Below, in pieces: positions 45,501 to 59,327 of a stretch of 64,000 nucleotides of DNA. The stretch is taken from the NCBI GenBank assembly GCA_028023455.1, contig JAQFVV010012420.1, forward strand, positions 7,705,194 through 7,769,193. The letters are read 5' to 3'. Under the pieces are notes generated by a model, which worked only from the letters and a program-made list of their open reading frames with translations, did no database searches and was not told the DNA's origin. The position numbers and the translations under genes are program-made. Position 1 is the stretch's first letter. Every line of letters starts with the position of its first letter. The DNA comes from Epiperipatus broadwayi. Its lineage: Eukaryota; Onychophora; Udeonychophora; Euonychophora; Peripatidae.

Positions 45501-48500
45501 AGATGCAGCAACAATGACCCTAAAAAAAGCAACTCATAATATAAAATGACTAATGTCATTGTTTGTGGATAGTAATTAATAGGATGGTATTACTTGATAT
45601 GTAGGGAGAACCTTGTTGATTTATTTTAAAAATACATTAAAAATTATTACATCTCAAGAAAGATTTTATAAAATCTTTAACAAAATACTTGAAATAACAT
45701 AAGTGCTAAAATCTCCCTTCAGAAAATAATTGCGATATATTTTAAAGCTGTATCTCTCACCCTCAAGATTAATACATTACTTTAGATTGATATATTCCGT
45801 ATATTATGTGAATAATACTGTTTTGCTGGCATTTGTTTAAGTGAGTATTTAACTTTTATAATCTTATTGAAATGTTTCAATCAATTTCTAAAAGATACAT
45901 TTGTTTTTTGATCTTTATATTTTTTCCAATTATCAATTCAATTAGTTTTGTTGCCTTTCTAGTTTTTCGAAAATATGTTTTGTTGTTGTTCCGCTATTTA
46001 TTTATTCAACTATTTAAGATATCTTTAAAAACAATATTTTTCCCAAATATTTATTTTTAATTTGTACATTCTGTTCACATTCTTTCTCACTTATTAATTT
46101 TATTTTCATATTTACTTATTATATAAATCAATGTTTTTACTTGCGTGCTCTTTATTATTTATATCTCTTTGTAATTTGTTTGTTAGCATATTTTATTTTT
46201 TCCACCGTTACAATATTTTATTTTTTGAATAAACTGTTTTAAATCTGACCTCTAGCGGAATTTTGTAAAACTACTATAATGAATTCAGTTTATAAACTTT
46301 AAATTGAAAGATAATGAAAAAATTTTTTTTACATATATTCTATTGTGTTTTTGTAAGTAAATTTGTGAAAACACTTTCTGAAAGATATATAAAATAATTT
46401 TTATTAACTGATATTTGATCTAAGGGAAAAAACATGACTTTGCTAGAAAGTTTTGATTTTAGTTTATCAATATGAGTTCATCATTTTGTATAGTGCATCT
46501 TAAAAATATAAAAGTTTATTTAAAATTTATGAAACAGCTCAAAATTGTGATACTAAAATAAATTGTAAAAAAACATAACAAGTAATTGCTAACTCCTTTA
46601 ACAAAGATTAATTATTACTACTTGATTATAAAAACCTGTTGCTTACTTTACTTGCCCTTAAGCAAAGATTGCCATATTAAATATATTTAAAACATATATT
46701 CCATTATTCTATATGTACTAAAATTATCAAATACATGGCCTATATATTGTATTAAGCAGATAAGATGATTTAGAATTAAAAAAAATAAAAATCACAGTTT
46801 AATCCAATTGGGCTCTAAACTCAAAGGATTCTGACATTAGTGAATATTCTGAATTATTTAAAAAACATTCTAAGAAATAATAGCTATACATTATAAAATA
46901 AAAAAGTATATATCAAAATTTTATGTGGATAATAATTACACCATACTTATAATTGTTTTTTTTTTTTTTAAAAAAAAAAAGAGTAATAAAACATTACTAA
47001 AATCTAGTATAAGAATTACACCGTAAAATTAAACATTTTTCTATCTTATTAAAAAGAGTAATAAAATGTATATAAAAAAACTATATATTATTAAAGAATA
47101 AATATTTTTTATACTTGGAAATAGTTCCTTTATTTATTTAGTAAGATGAAATTCTGAAATTAATGCTAACACTGGTGGCAATAGAGCGTAATTCAAAATA
47201 TTGGTAGGATATATATAAATCTTCTAAACTTAATCAAGGATAGAGTTTGGTGAGGGTTGTACTTTAGTCACTTAGTTTTGGCTAAAATTTCATTTGAAAT
47301 TAAGTTAAAAATCTGTGATATTGGTCTAAAATAATATACTACTTAAATCGTTATATAAAAACAATAGAAAGACATATGACTTTGACCCAGTAATCTTTAG
47401 CTCTTAATTCCATTACTCTGTTTGACCAGATAAAGTCTTCAAACATTTAATGAAAAATAAAATCTATTCCAGCCTTGGAAATAAAATCATATCTTATAGT
47501 TACATCATTCTACAATTATTTATTTATTTTTGTATTATAAGAAGAATGAATAAAAATTTTATTAAAGGATATCATTTAAAAGTTTCATTGTATTAAACAT
47601 ATTTAAGACTGATAGACAAATATAACTTATATAAATGACTTACTTTTTCGTGCATTTTGTATCTTGAGTAATTTTATTTGCAATCAGCTGTGATTATTAT
47701 GTTCCAGGTACTTGAAAATCCTTGGTTATATATAGAGTTTTGTGGAAAATTATAATTTAATTTTATATTGCACACATAGAGTCAAGATGTTAAACATAGT
47801 AATTAATTATTCAACAGGCAGTTTAATAATGTAATTTCATTCATTTACAATTAACTGATACTTTTTTAATTAACTTGGAAAAAAACTAACAAGAATTGTT
47901 ATGTTTAGGCGTTACTATTCTGCCACAGCATTTTACTTTCAGTATTTTTTGAACAACTTTTTGAATAATAGCCACAATGGTGCACAACATTCATATTAAT
48001 AACAAAGTTATACAAGAATGAATTAATGATATATGTTTATAATTTTTACATATGAAATTTTTTTAATACATATAATTCTTAGAGAACTAAATCTCCAAAA
48101 TACTACTTATATAAATGCAAACAGCCCTAATAATAAAATCTGCTGTGCTCAAATGAAAAATTAGTCCATTTTTATCTTGTTATCTAAGATCTTATATAAA
48201 CATATCAATCATACAATGATAACAATAAAGACAAATATTAAAGCAATAATGATGTTCTCATAGCTTCATTTTAAATTGTTTATATTTAAATTTACAATAT
48301 AAAGATAATTTCTACTCATTTTAATAATCTTGTAAAGAAACAACCAAACATCACGTATGTAAAGATAGAATATCACAGTACTGATATAATATATAATATG
48401 TAGAGAGATTAATCTCCATATTGTTAGCAAATTAAAAGTGGATTAATTTTTCACCTGAGCATAACAGATTCTGATACTAGAAGGCATTCGCATTTTAGCA

Positions 48501-49367
48501 TTTTAGAGATTTATCTTTCTAAGCATTACATTTTTATAAGCATTCTAATATTCTATTTTTTAGATATTTGACATTTAGTGATGTATTTGTATGAGTAAGA
48601 AATTAATTCTATATGGTAAATTTAAATAAAAGCCAAGGAATAACTTCCTGGATCCAAAATTTGATATTGCTCTTATCATGATTTACACGTCTATTTAAGA
48701 TCTTACATGGCAAGATAAAAATGAATACATTTTTCATCTGAATATATCAGATTTTAATACTAGAGGATATTTGTATTTATATAGCTAGTATTACATATTT
48801 TATTGATATTAGCATTGGAAAAACATTTATAACCAATCAGAGCTCAGATTTTAATAAAACATTTCACACTGCTTAAATATATTACATTATAACTATCTTT
48901 CATTATTAAAATATCAGACTACTCTTTCATTATATGTATCCTATATATGCATATTGTAATAATCAGCTGAGAATTTACAGGTATGGCAAACATCAATCAC
49001 TAGAGAGTGTCATTAGATTTGCAATCTGGATTTTTCTATCTCTATGTATAAATAGTAAAATTCTAATGCTAAGTAACATCAGTCTTCATTGGATATCTCA
49101 TATACTGATATTTAGAAAATTTAAAGTTTACTGGTAGAGATATCCAATCATAAACTTCTACAGAGTCATTAATCACTATTCATATTTTATGTATGCCCAC
49201 TAGATCTGTGAGAATCTTGATACTCCTTTGAATATTTTGTTTATCATAACATTGGATTGTATAATTGGTAGAATGATAAATAATAAAAAATTTGAGGCCA
49301 AAATAAATACACAATTATTACATTTGTTATTATTATTATTATAGTCTAACACTCAGTATAAAATATT
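42563..49367. other. AT-rich DNA without recognisable gene
   Basis: No gene, SINE or transposon recognised. A weak local duplication (gaatttataaattaagt at 43949 and 44344) and pyrimidine-rich stretches at 44010-44040 and 44220-44265 are the only structure seen. Homopolymer T/A tracts adjoin at 46955-46980. Confidence 0.5.
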
Positions 49368-50270
49368 CTTTGCATGTATATTTTTACAATTAACTTTTCT
49401 AATGTTAATATTCATGAAACCTAGAGCATATATAAAAATGTGATATGGCAGTAGGCCATAACTACAGAGTATAATGTAATATATCCACATGTATATAATC
49501 TTTTCTATATATATTTCCTTATACTGTCATGGACCATAAATTAAGAATTTGCCAATAATGTATTTAATTTTATTTATATAAATTGGTTGGCTGTATATAT
49601 CAAAATTAAATTAGAAATATGTCAAAAGAAAACAAAGTATTGTAGCAGGTGAACTAAACATTGATTCAAATCGAGCAAACTTGATATAATCAAGCATATA
49701 AATTTTATCACCTTTTAATTATCATCACAACATGTATTCAAGAAAAGAGCTGTATGGTAGATTATTATTGCATAAATAAATAATTAAACACATACTTGTG
49801 GAATACTTCAAAATACATAGAAAATAAGTACACAATTATTAATGGCTATACTACAACTTTACTTCAAAATCTAAAAACTGGGGAATGTGAATCATTAATA
49901 TGTTGTATATATGCTTCAAAAACATATATATCCAGAATGTGGCATGTAAATTTCTTAAAGTGCATTACACATTTTACTAATTATTTCAATATCTAGCAAT
50001 ATAACTGTATAAATAACATATATGTCATATTATAAATGAAATCTATTTTAAATCTTGTAATTAATAAATTAATGTTTTCTTTGCAAGTATGTTTTTTTAC
50101 AAATAACTTTTCTAATGTTAATGTTCATAAAACCTATAGCATATATAAAAATATGATATACAATAGGCCATAATGTGGCATATCCACCTGTATATAATCG
50201 TATTTATAACTATTTCCACATACTAGCATGGACCTTATACTAAGAATTTATCAAACATTTTCTCTAATAG
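49368..50270 (+). repeat. Diverged direct duplication, about 714-bp spacing
   Basis: 49368-49565 and 50083-50270 share ctttgcatgtat, taacttttctaatgttaat, agcatatataaaaat, aggccataat, atatccac and gtcatggacc in order. The part between, 49783-49945, is in turn similar to 53427-53575. Together they look like copies of an unclassified repeat. Confidence 0.65.
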
Positions 50271-52249
50271 GTTACCAACCAATTCTTTTCTTTTCCTCTT
50301 TTATTTTTTGGTCCTAACAAAATATTTAAGCAACCTGAGAGCACTATAAGCTAACAATTTCAATAAATAATTCCTATTGATTAATTTATTCTCTATATAA
50401 TATTACATAACCCATATTATATTCTAAATAATATAAAAATTTAATTTAATGCAATGAGCATTTTCTATGTGTTAAATTCTTGTTAAATAATCTTAAAATG
50501 AACAATTTTTGTGATGTTTAGACCCACAATTGACTCTCTCATTTTAAAACTTAAAATTAATATAATTTTAAGATACTGTTTTATTAAGGAAATTGAAAAT
50601 CATTACATTTAGTCCCTACCCAATAATTATTAATTCAAATAAAAAGATATTAACAAATAAATGACAAAATAAAATAAGAATTTAAATCTTTTAGATGAAA
50701 AATAAGTTTACTTCAAAATTTAAATAAAGTTCAGAACCCCTATAATTGAATATAACTTTTATATGATTATCTAGGATTATTAAAGAGTAGAGTTCTGATT
50801 ATTTATCTTTCTGCAGGTTTCTATGATAATTTTTATTTACAGTTTAAGTATTCATTTCTTTTTTATTTCAGCACTTTTATATTATATGTCAGTCAGGATT
50901 TTAAATCTCTTATGCAAAATATTGTATTTTTCATAGTTATATATCATTTGTTTAATTATAGTTGAATTTTGACAAATTTCAATAGATTTTTTTGTCATAA
51001 TTGGTTCACATTGGTAGTAGATAATTTGTATCAGATTGGCATGTAGTTGATTAGATGCTCCTAAGACCATTTCTAATGACAATGTCTCTTTGTCCAGGGC
51101 AGAATTCTCAAAGACAAAAATTTCTATAAAAGCTCAATGCATTTAAAGGAATTTATTCATGTCATATAGTACCTTGTAAATACAGCTAGAAGATAAAAAA
51201 AAATTATGTTACAAAACTATTTAATAAATTTTTATCTAAGAAAATATTAATCTCTTAATTATTAAAGAAAAGTCATTTGTAATATATTTCTATTTCTGAA
51301 AACAGATGCAAGATTTACATAAAAGAAAACCCTAACAAAATACAGTTATATTATACATAACAAAATTATGACTGTAATATTGAGATTAATTAGTTTTTGG
51401 TAACATACTCTATTCAAAATATAAATATATTTTTGATTTTCTAAATTTTAATTACTTTATATTATATCTTATTAAACAGAATGCATCTTGACTAGTTTTA
51501 GTTCAAATTAATTAAAACTTTTAAAAGGGATCTTAGTTAAACTTTTCTTTAAAATTATTTTAAAAGAAATTATTTTACTGAAATTAAACAAAATTCTCTA
51601 CATCTAAAATTGTATGAGTGTCTATATCTATACACATATGTTTAGCTGGTTGTATTATCTTTTGATTTTAATATATAACACTACGACTAATCTTTTCCCT
51701 TATTAACTAAATGTCATAAACATAAAATAAATATTTCAATTTCATATTCACCATGATGAAGCAAAAACAATTTTTTCTAATAGCATTTGAATTTAAAAAT
51801 TGCACATATAATAAACAAAATAGATCATTTATCTCCATGTTCATTATATTACCTAAATCATTCCATGTTTTATGATCTGTTTTTTTTTTAGTCTTTGTTG
51901 GAATAAACTTTAATCAATTTCCTCTTCAGGTTCATTTATGATGAAAATTCTGATTTATCTTGCCTATCAATCTATACTTTCTTTTTGGCTGTAATGCAAA
52001 GATTTGATTTGCTTTCCTATACAATATTTAAAAATTACCTTATATTTTACATTTATATAGTGTATTACTTTTAATAGACCAATATGATGCATTCATCTAA
52101 GCTTTGGTAAAATTGTTTTGCAAGATTTAATGGCATATTTTTTTTATTTCCATAGTCCTTATAATACTAGTCTTCTTTACTATAAGTACTAACAATTTGA
52201 TTATTTCTTTTATCATTTTATGTTTATAGAAAGTTTTCTTATTAACTAA
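50271..52249. other. AT-rich DNA without recognisable gene
   Basis: No gene or element recognised. Confidence 0.5.
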
Positions 52250-53400
52250 ATGCTAGAAATGTTCAATTTTATTTGTGTTATTGCATCATCAGGCATTTCA
52301 TTAACATGATGTCAATAGATTTTATCCTCTAAATTGACTATTTTTCTATAATTTAATCTTTTCTGAATCATTGTTTTTACTTATACATTAATATTTTTGT
52401 CAGCTCAACAACAATATCTTTTACCTTACTTTCTCTTTCTTGCTTAGGCAATATTATTTTACTCATATTCTCATGACAACAACCATTTAGGATAAAATGA
52501 TTAACATTATTTTGATCAATGTCATAGCTTTATATAAATTTGTAGCATTAGTTTCATTATTTACTTGACCGATGTCTAATATTATTATTTTCTTCCTGGC
52601 GTTTCACTGGTGCAACTGAAAATATTTCAGGGACATTGTTATCTGTAATATTTAGAATATGATCAGAGTTATCTTCTCCCTCTTGTTTCAACACTGTCTC
52701 CAATTGAGCTTTGTCTAACTTCTACCAAATTTTGTTCTTTAGGTTTTTGCTTGTTGTCTTCATCATCTCTATATTTACCCTCTTTTAAAGATCTAGCATA
52801 TTCTCAATTATAAAACCTTCTATCCTATATTTTACAAGTTCTTCTCCAACTATCAGCATTTTATGATATATGAAACTTAATTTTCTTGGTACAGCATGAC
52901 TACAAACTTTGTAGCATCTAAATCATATTTAATTTTAGTTCTTCAACTATACTTACACTCTCATTTCTTTTTTTTACTACAATGCCTTATCCAAAATATG
53001 ATGATTCCATTGTTTTCTTTATTATCTCTGACACTCTCACCATTAGTAATATTTCTTTTAAATCCTACTATAATTCTTACCCACTTTTGTTAAATTACTG
53101 TGTTTTTTCCATTTTATACTGATTTTGTGCTAATTTTTTTCCATTTTTCTCCATTTTGTCTAAATATTTTTCCAATTCCTTTATTATTATGCAAATCATG
53201 AATGTGCCTGTTTTCTTTTCTCTTGTTGTTCATTTTCAAGTACTTACTAGTATCCCAAGCTCTCTAAATGTTAACCTCAGAGCTATTTTTTTCATGATAT
53301 GTTATCTAGCTCTGGATTTATATATCTGGTTTTTTTTTCAGACTGTCTCTAGCTTCATTCTTCTTTACTGTCTCCATTCCAATTTTTTTGCATACATAAA
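52250..53400 (-). other. Decayed coding-like stretch, unidentified
   Basis: The minus strand is purine-rich, and in several frames it gives charged, helix-like segments such as EELVKYRIEGFIIEN, DKAQLETVLKQEGED and ITDNNVPEIF. It could be an old LINE ORF1 or other coiled-coil protein broken by frameshifts. The plus-strand open frames (52896-53093, 53156-53407) are hydrophobic shadows of this purine bias. I recognise no domain. Confidence 0.3.
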
Positions 53401-53426
53401 TAATTAAATGTATAGTTTGTCATTGA

Positions 53427-53575
53427 ACCATGTGCAAATATTTCAAATTACATAGAAAATAAGCCCAGAAATCATTATTAAATATACTAAACCTTTACTT
53501 CAAAATCTAAGATCTGGAGTGCATGAATAATTAATATACTATATAAAAGACATATATTGTGAATTCATATATATA
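53427..53575 (+). repeat. Copy of the repeat at 49783-49945
   Basis: acatagaaaataag, tttacttcaaaatct and taaaagacatatat recur in the same order as at 49783-49945. It ends in an AT microsatellite (53562-53586). Confidence 0.55.
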
Positions 53576-55315
53576 TATATATATATTATTAATAATATAA
53601 AAATATTATTAATAATGACAGAGTACCATGATATTACCGATTATGATAACATTGATAGTAGTAACTGACATTTCAAGACAGTGCTCAAAGTAAAGAGAGA
53701 AATTATAACCCTACAAGCTAGGCTGGACTTTTTAAAAAGATGTCTACACTATGGCATTTATTTAAATTGCTGCAACATAAGGATTAACAGATCTATATAT
53801 GGTTTTAGTTATATTATCAAAGCACTGAGAAAATATCAAAAAAATTAAAAGAAAATTAAGTATAGCATTTGCAGTGCATGACAAATACAGAGAAGAAAAC
53901 TTTATTCTTCTTGAAAAGTACATAACTAGGTGCAATAATGTAGAAAAAGAATTAGACATAAAATTTTACAATAAATTTTTAATTTTTAGCTAGCAAACAA
54001 AAAGCCTAAATCTTTCTTGGGTGAAGGTTTTGTTAATCTTCCAAATTTTAGAGTATCATTTAAGCACACTTCAATTCTCAATTCTGGACCAAAATATATG
54101 GGAGGAGGATAGTTCAATCCTCATTTGGAAATATCTTCAGAATTAAAAAGTGAACAAAAATGATCAAGAAAGGACAAATTGTCTAACAAAGCAGCCAGAG
54201 TTTTGAAAACAAATTTTTAAAAAACTTACTCTCCCTGGTTTGAAAGCATGAAGGCATTTAAAAAAGTTCTGGACAAACACAAAATTATTTGTACGAAAGT
54301 TTCTTATTTTTTTATTTAATCTCTGTGATAGAATTTATATATATTGTAACGGTATATGATATACATATATGTTACATCACTGTCAAATAAAAAAGGAAAA
54401 GATCGCTAAAGAAAGTGGAGGTGAATTAATAAATATCTAAAAAAAAATATAAATTTTATTTAAACCAATATGTATAATTTCACAGATGGCAAACTATTAA
54501 ATGATTTCTTAAAGGTAATTTCAAGTTAAAATCTAAAGATAAAAGATTATTTTAAAAAAATGTAATAAAAGAAAATAACAAAAGCTGTTGATTATTTTCT
54601 ATTTAAAAATTATTTTAAATCTTAGATGGAAATGATTTTCTATTTAAATAAATGATACAATAGCAAATAGGCCATTGATGGCATTTAAACAATCAAATCA
54701 GATAAGAGATTAAAAATTAAAAGTTTATGCTGTTTCTTGCTCAAAAGTGAACTGCCCAAAAAACAATGCAAATGAACACATGATCTACAAAGAAAATCAT
54801 CACCACCAATAAGATCATCACAAAGCCAGGCAAGATCAATCCTGGAATTTAATAACAGGGAATAAAATAAAATTTTGGTTAAGTAGAGTTTGTTCTTTTA
54901 TATTGCTCTTGTTGATTATGTAATTATTTAAGCATATTTATGGGTATTGCAGACCTCCAAAATGTAGGGGTCATGCAATAAGTTTTTGTTTTTCCCATAT
55001 TTGTACCAACTGATGTGGTCTCCAGAGTGTTGATTCCCAGAAAGTGGAAACCAAGGACTCATCTTTCCAAAAACAACATTAATAGTAAATGGACTTCAAA
55101 TGGAAATGTGTGACACATCAAGGATAGCAAAGATGGAATCCAGTAATCTAAAGCCACGGAAAGTATGAACTTTTGTTTTAAATGAAATATGAACTTTAAT
55201 TAATTAATACAAACTTTTCAAGTATTAATTTTAAGCAATACCTAACTTTTAAAAATATTTTGTCTGACTAAAGTAGAAATTTAAATTATTCATTATATTG
55301 ATTTTTATATTGTAA
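53576..55315. other. AT-rich DNA without recognisable gene
   Basis: No gene or element recognised. Confidence 0.5.
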
Positions 55316-55780
55316 CGGAATAGCGTTAGGGGGGGTTTGACCTAAGGAAAATAAATATTTGTTGATGACGAAAAAAAATAAAGGAAAAAACCTTTTATCA
55401 AAACCTCTTTTTTTTTGAATAAAAAAAACAACCATCTCTGTCTTCTCCAGCACGTCTCCCAGCAACCCTGTCCTTTTTTTTTAATTAAATTAAAAAAATT
55501 TTTTTTTTTTTTGTTTTGTTTATTTTTTTTTTTTTTTTTTTTGTTTTTTTTCTTTTTTTTTTTTTTTTTTTTTTTTTAGAAAAGGATGGTGGGGAAAAAT
55601 AAAATTTTTTATTTATTTTTTTTAAAAAAAAGAGGAGAAAAAAAAAAAATTATTTTTTTTTTTTTTAATTGGTAAAAAATATCTAACGATTTTTTAGTAT
55701 TTTTTGTGGGGGGGGTTATTTATTTGGAATTTTTTAGGATGTTTAAAGGAAGGAGGGTGGGTGTGGTTGGGTATTTAGAA
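55316..55780. other. Homopolymer-rich tract, possible consensus error
   Basis: Long, near-pure T and A runs at 55490-55670 interrupted by single other bases, with G runs nearby. This looks more like uncorrected long-read sequence than a biological repeat. It starts with tgtaacggaatagcg, which resembles tgtagcggaaagtat at 56046. Confidence 0.5.
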
Positions 55781-56310
55781 GAGAGGTGAAAAAGTGCCTG
55801 TTTGTCTCTAGACTTCTGACTCCGGAAAACAATATGTAAGAAAAATGGAAAAACTAAATTAAATTCAGTGGTGAAATGTCACAGAAACTATTAAATAGCG
55901 GATCCTTGATTAGAAAAGAACTAATGCTTATGAGTGATGATAGAGATTGGAGGAAAAATTCAAGGTGTCCGGGGAAAGAAGAGAGAAGAAAAAGGAGGAA
56001 AAAAGACAAAAAATTGAAAGTTGTTGAAGGCGAAATTAGTTGAATTGTAGCGGAAAGTATAATTAATTTTCTTGCGGAGCTTCCGATTAAATGTGGGACT
56101 ACCTAACCTACACTTGTGTGATATCGTAGAAATGCGTTGTGAATCCAAAATTCGCGGTGCCAACCTTCGCACCTGGCTGTGTCGTCCTAGATTCTCCCTC
56201 GGAGAAAATGAACTCAAGACACACACCCTGAAGTCACCCAGAACCGCATGCGGAATTAATAAAATATCGCTCAGGATCCCATTCAGTCTTCTCGTCCACA
56301 GGTAGTTTTA
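55781..56310. other. GC-richer, CpG-containing island, unclassified
   Basis: Composition is clearly different from the surroundings, with several CpGs (ttgcggagcttccg, aattcgcggtgcc, gaaccgcatgcgg). Opposed open frames at 55960-56226 (minus) and 56072-56305 (plus) overlap and carry no recognisable domain. It could be part of an LTR element or a promoter-like region. I cannot decide from sequence alone. Confidence 0.35.
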
Positions 56311-56690
56311 TTTAACATTTGTTACATTCATACACCAGATAAATATTAAAGTGGAGAGATTACAAACATTAAGATAAACTGATTAAATTGAATACCAACA
56401 TAAAGAACTCAACCAATATATGAAATTAATACTCAGAAAGAGTTGTAAGTTAATATTCGTTCCGTAATTGTGTTATCTAGCTTACTAAATTACATATCTG
56501 ATAATAATTTTATTTACCCAGTTTACAAATAAATCATTCACTTAATTAATGTTTATTTTATTGATCGTGGAATTTCAAATTTTTAACCAATGTTGAATGA
56601 GTGGGGAGTGATCTATTTATATAGTTTGAATGGGTGTTTAATATGTTAGTAGCGTAGTATATTTATAGCATTTATAATTGTCGTACCATT
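56311..56690. other. AT-rich spacer
   Basis: No gene recognised. Confidence 0.5.
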
Positions 56691-56903
56691 TTTATTTTTT
56701 AGGTTAGTTTTTGGGGGATTTTTTTTGGGGTTTTAGGGGGGGCCTCCCCCTTTTAAAGGGGTTTTTATAGTGTTTTGAGAGTGATGAGTGAGATATTTTG
56801 GGAATGGTGGGGGTGTTTTTTTTTTTTTTTCTCTGTGGGGGGGTGTTTTGGTTTTTTTTTTTTTTTTGTGGGGGGGGGGGGGGGGTGGGGGTGGGGGGGG
56901 GGG

Positions 56904-56937
<34 letters not shown>

Positions 56938-57036
56938 TTTAATTTAGTTTTAAAAAAAAAAAAATAAAATGTTTTTGTTTTTGGAATTTTTTTAAATTAT
57001 TTTAAAAAATTTTATAAAAAAAAAAAAAAAAGAACG

Positions 57037-57090
<54 letters not shown>
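56691..57090. other. G-, T- and A-homopolymer tract, likely low-quality sequence
   Basis: Runs of G (56868-56902), T (56906-56935) and A (57016-57087) with sparse substitutions are unlike the rest of the window. An artefact of consensus building is the simplest reading. Confidence 0.55.
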
Positions 57091-57247
57091 AAATTATTAG
57101 ACATTATATTGATTTTTATATATTTGCTACTATCATTTCCATTCTCATTAATTTTATTTAAATTAATTATTTAAAAATAGGTGCAAATGGCTGCATAGGT
57201 TCATAAGATTGTGTTAGTTTAAGTGAGTTAATTTTGGGCTATTAGTT

Positions 57248-57559
57248 TCATAATTGAGTCAGTGCAAGTGGAGGGATGCATGGGTGTTTTATGTCAATGT
57301 GATCTGGGGAGGCACATTGGATCTCACTCTCTTGTGCCACATTAGCAGACAGGGCAAATATCCAACTGAATGCATGGCCTAAAAGTATAGCCATCAGGTT
57401 GCCAATGGTCATATATGTATTTCCTATGCCATTAATCTCTTTACACTCTGGTTGGAACAGTAAACTAGCAAAAACCACTATTCTCCATGTATAAAGAATT
57501 TCTTCTATACACCTGGGTCTCTTTTTATGTGTTATATAGATTCCACAGAAAATCTGCAT
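57248..57559 (-). other. 103-codon open frame, unidentified
   Basis: Minus strand, with a less biased composition than most frames here, including TWRIVVFASLLFQPECKE and GHAFSWIFALSANVAQES. The first 17 or so codons lie inside the pogo/Tigger-like element and the rest outside it, so the frame as it stands is a composite. It might be a remnant of a protein fragment carried by the host repeat. No domain recognised. Confidence 0.3.
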
Positions 57560-58702
57560 TAAAAAAATTACACAAAAATAGACTTAACTTACCTAGAAAT
57601 ATGTGGGATTCATTCCATAATTTTTCAAAAATCGCATAAAAGCAACAAAATAAGGTAAAATTACTTTAAAATTTGCATAAAAAAAAAAAAAGAAAATATG
57701 ACTAATAGAAAATTTCAAATATTTGAAAAAAATTGATACAAGACAAACTTTTTTTACTTTTTTTATTAACTATTTAATTTTATTCAAATTAATATGTTTT
57801 TATGTGTAATTTATTTTACATTTTTTCATACATATTTTTTGATATGGTAATTTTACTAATTGTTTATGAAGCTTGCAATATCCAGACTGCTATGTCTAGC
57901 TGTTAGAGAATGCACTTCCATGAATGCAACTATATGTATATGACATGCTTCCATGAGTATGTTAATAATGACTAATAAGTTAAATTTTCTTTTATACGCA
58001 TATATACATGGAGAAACTTTTAGACAGAAAAAAGTTACAAGTAAAAATATTTAAACACTTTTAAGGATGCATTCTTTTGAAGTAGAAATTACATATTTTT
58101 ACTTATAACTTTTTTCTCTCTAAAAGTTTTTCCATGTGTACATATGTATAAAAGAAAATATAAACATACACATTTTAAAAAGATACATTCTTTTTAAGTA
58201 GAAATTAAAAGTTCTTAAATATTTTTACTTGTAACTTTTTTCTGTCTAAAAGTTTCTCCATGTATATATGTGTATAAAAGAAAATATAAACATACACATA
58301 TATAACACTGATATACAACTATAACTCTCATTGAAATTTAAGAGCTTGTTCATAATTCATGTCATTAAAAAAGAAAATGATTTTCCAATTGATTAGAAAG
58401 TTGAAGACTTTGATGAATCATTTTTGCTGTAAAGCGAACAGGTTCCACTTTTGTTTTATTATCTTTTTCTAAATCTTCTACGGTATCTAAATTTATTGTC
58501 AAACCTTTTTCCAACAGGCATTTAAAGTATGTAAAATTTAATGCGTGTATGTAATACTGGGAATTCCTGATTTTAAGTGAAATATGAACTTTTTTATCGC
58601 ATAAAAAAAAACCGCATAAAAAGGTATTAAGAAGAAACATGAATTGCATAACTTCAAAATCAAATTAAAAAAAAGCCGCACAACAAGACACCCAGGTGTA
58701 TA
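57506..58702 (-). mobile_element. pogo/Tigger-like DNA element remnant
   Basis: The 13-bp ends tatacacctgggt (57506) and acccaggtgtata (58690) are perfect inverted repeats with the TA target dinucleotide at the outside. Subterminal sequences such as gtgggattcattccat and cgcataaaa, repeated as ccgcataaaaa near the other end, recall Tigger elements. The minus-strand frame 58365-58649 contains VEDLEKDNKTKVEP and RFTAKMIHQSLQLSNQLE, which resembles a jerky/Tigger transposase C terminus. The DDE core is missing. Inside are repeats around aaaagtttctccatgt, inverted at 58013 and direct at 58123 and 58249. Confidence 0.6.
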
Positions 58703-59214
58703 TATTTCTCAATGATTACCTCGCCAAACAGTTGCACATTCCTGTACTGGATGAGGGTCATTATTTCTTTAATAATATGCTATAGATGCATATTCCTATC
58801 AGTATGGTTTTTTTATGCTAACATCTTCATTTTGCATTGATCACATCATTATATCAGTAAGCTGGTGTTGATTTGGATGGAAACGTGCAACCTAGAGTTA
58901 AAATAATTGAGTTTGTTAATTGTGTAGTCTATGTAGCGTATTTACATTTAGCAAAATATTAAAATTGTATTAAATCTCTTAAATGCATCCATCTGTGCAT
59001 ATAATGTAAAGTAAATTTATTTAGTAATTAAGTTAATTTTCCAGAATTTTTCATTTTAATGTGTGTGTGCATAATAATAAAAATGTTTTATTTAATTAAT
59101 TTTGGCAGTAACTTATTTTTATATATTTTAATTAATATTTTTTTAAGAAAAAAAATCAAGAGTTAGAAAATCTTTAAATAGGCAGCATGCTATTATAAGC
59201 TCAGCTTTCCGAGA

Positions 59215-59306
59215 ATTAGTGATCTAGCGGTTAACATAGCTGCCTTTCAAGCAGCTGGTTCGGGTTCGTTTCCCGGTCAATGCATTTGACATATGAGAAA
59301 AAAAAA
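59215..59306 (+). mobile_element. tRNA-derived SINE (family 1), plus strand
   Basis: Head attagtgatctagcggtta, anticodon-arm region tgcctttcaagca, B-box-like cgggttcgtttccc, body tcaatgcatttgacatatg and an A-tail at 59298-59306. Flanking agaatt and agaata may be a short target duplication. Confidence 0.85.
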
Positions 59307-59327
59307 GAATAATCTCTCCTGTACATA

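Larger units (their letters stand above)
57170..59140 (+). repeat. Dispersed LTR-like repeat, copy 2, split by a pogo/Tigger-like element
   Basis: 57170-57330 (aatggctgcataggttcata, attgtgttagtttaag) and 58740-59140 (gcatattcctatcagtatgg, gtgtagtctatgtagcgt, taatgtgtgtgtgcat) match copy 1 at 29812-30780 in order. The middle is occupied by unrelated sequence and a terminal-inverted-repeat element. The 228-bp segment that is doubled in copy 1 occurs once here. Confidence 0.55.

Noticed and set aside
53562-53586. AT microsatellite as origin or regulatory site
   Set aside because: Such AT repeats occur many times in the window, with nothing to mark this one.
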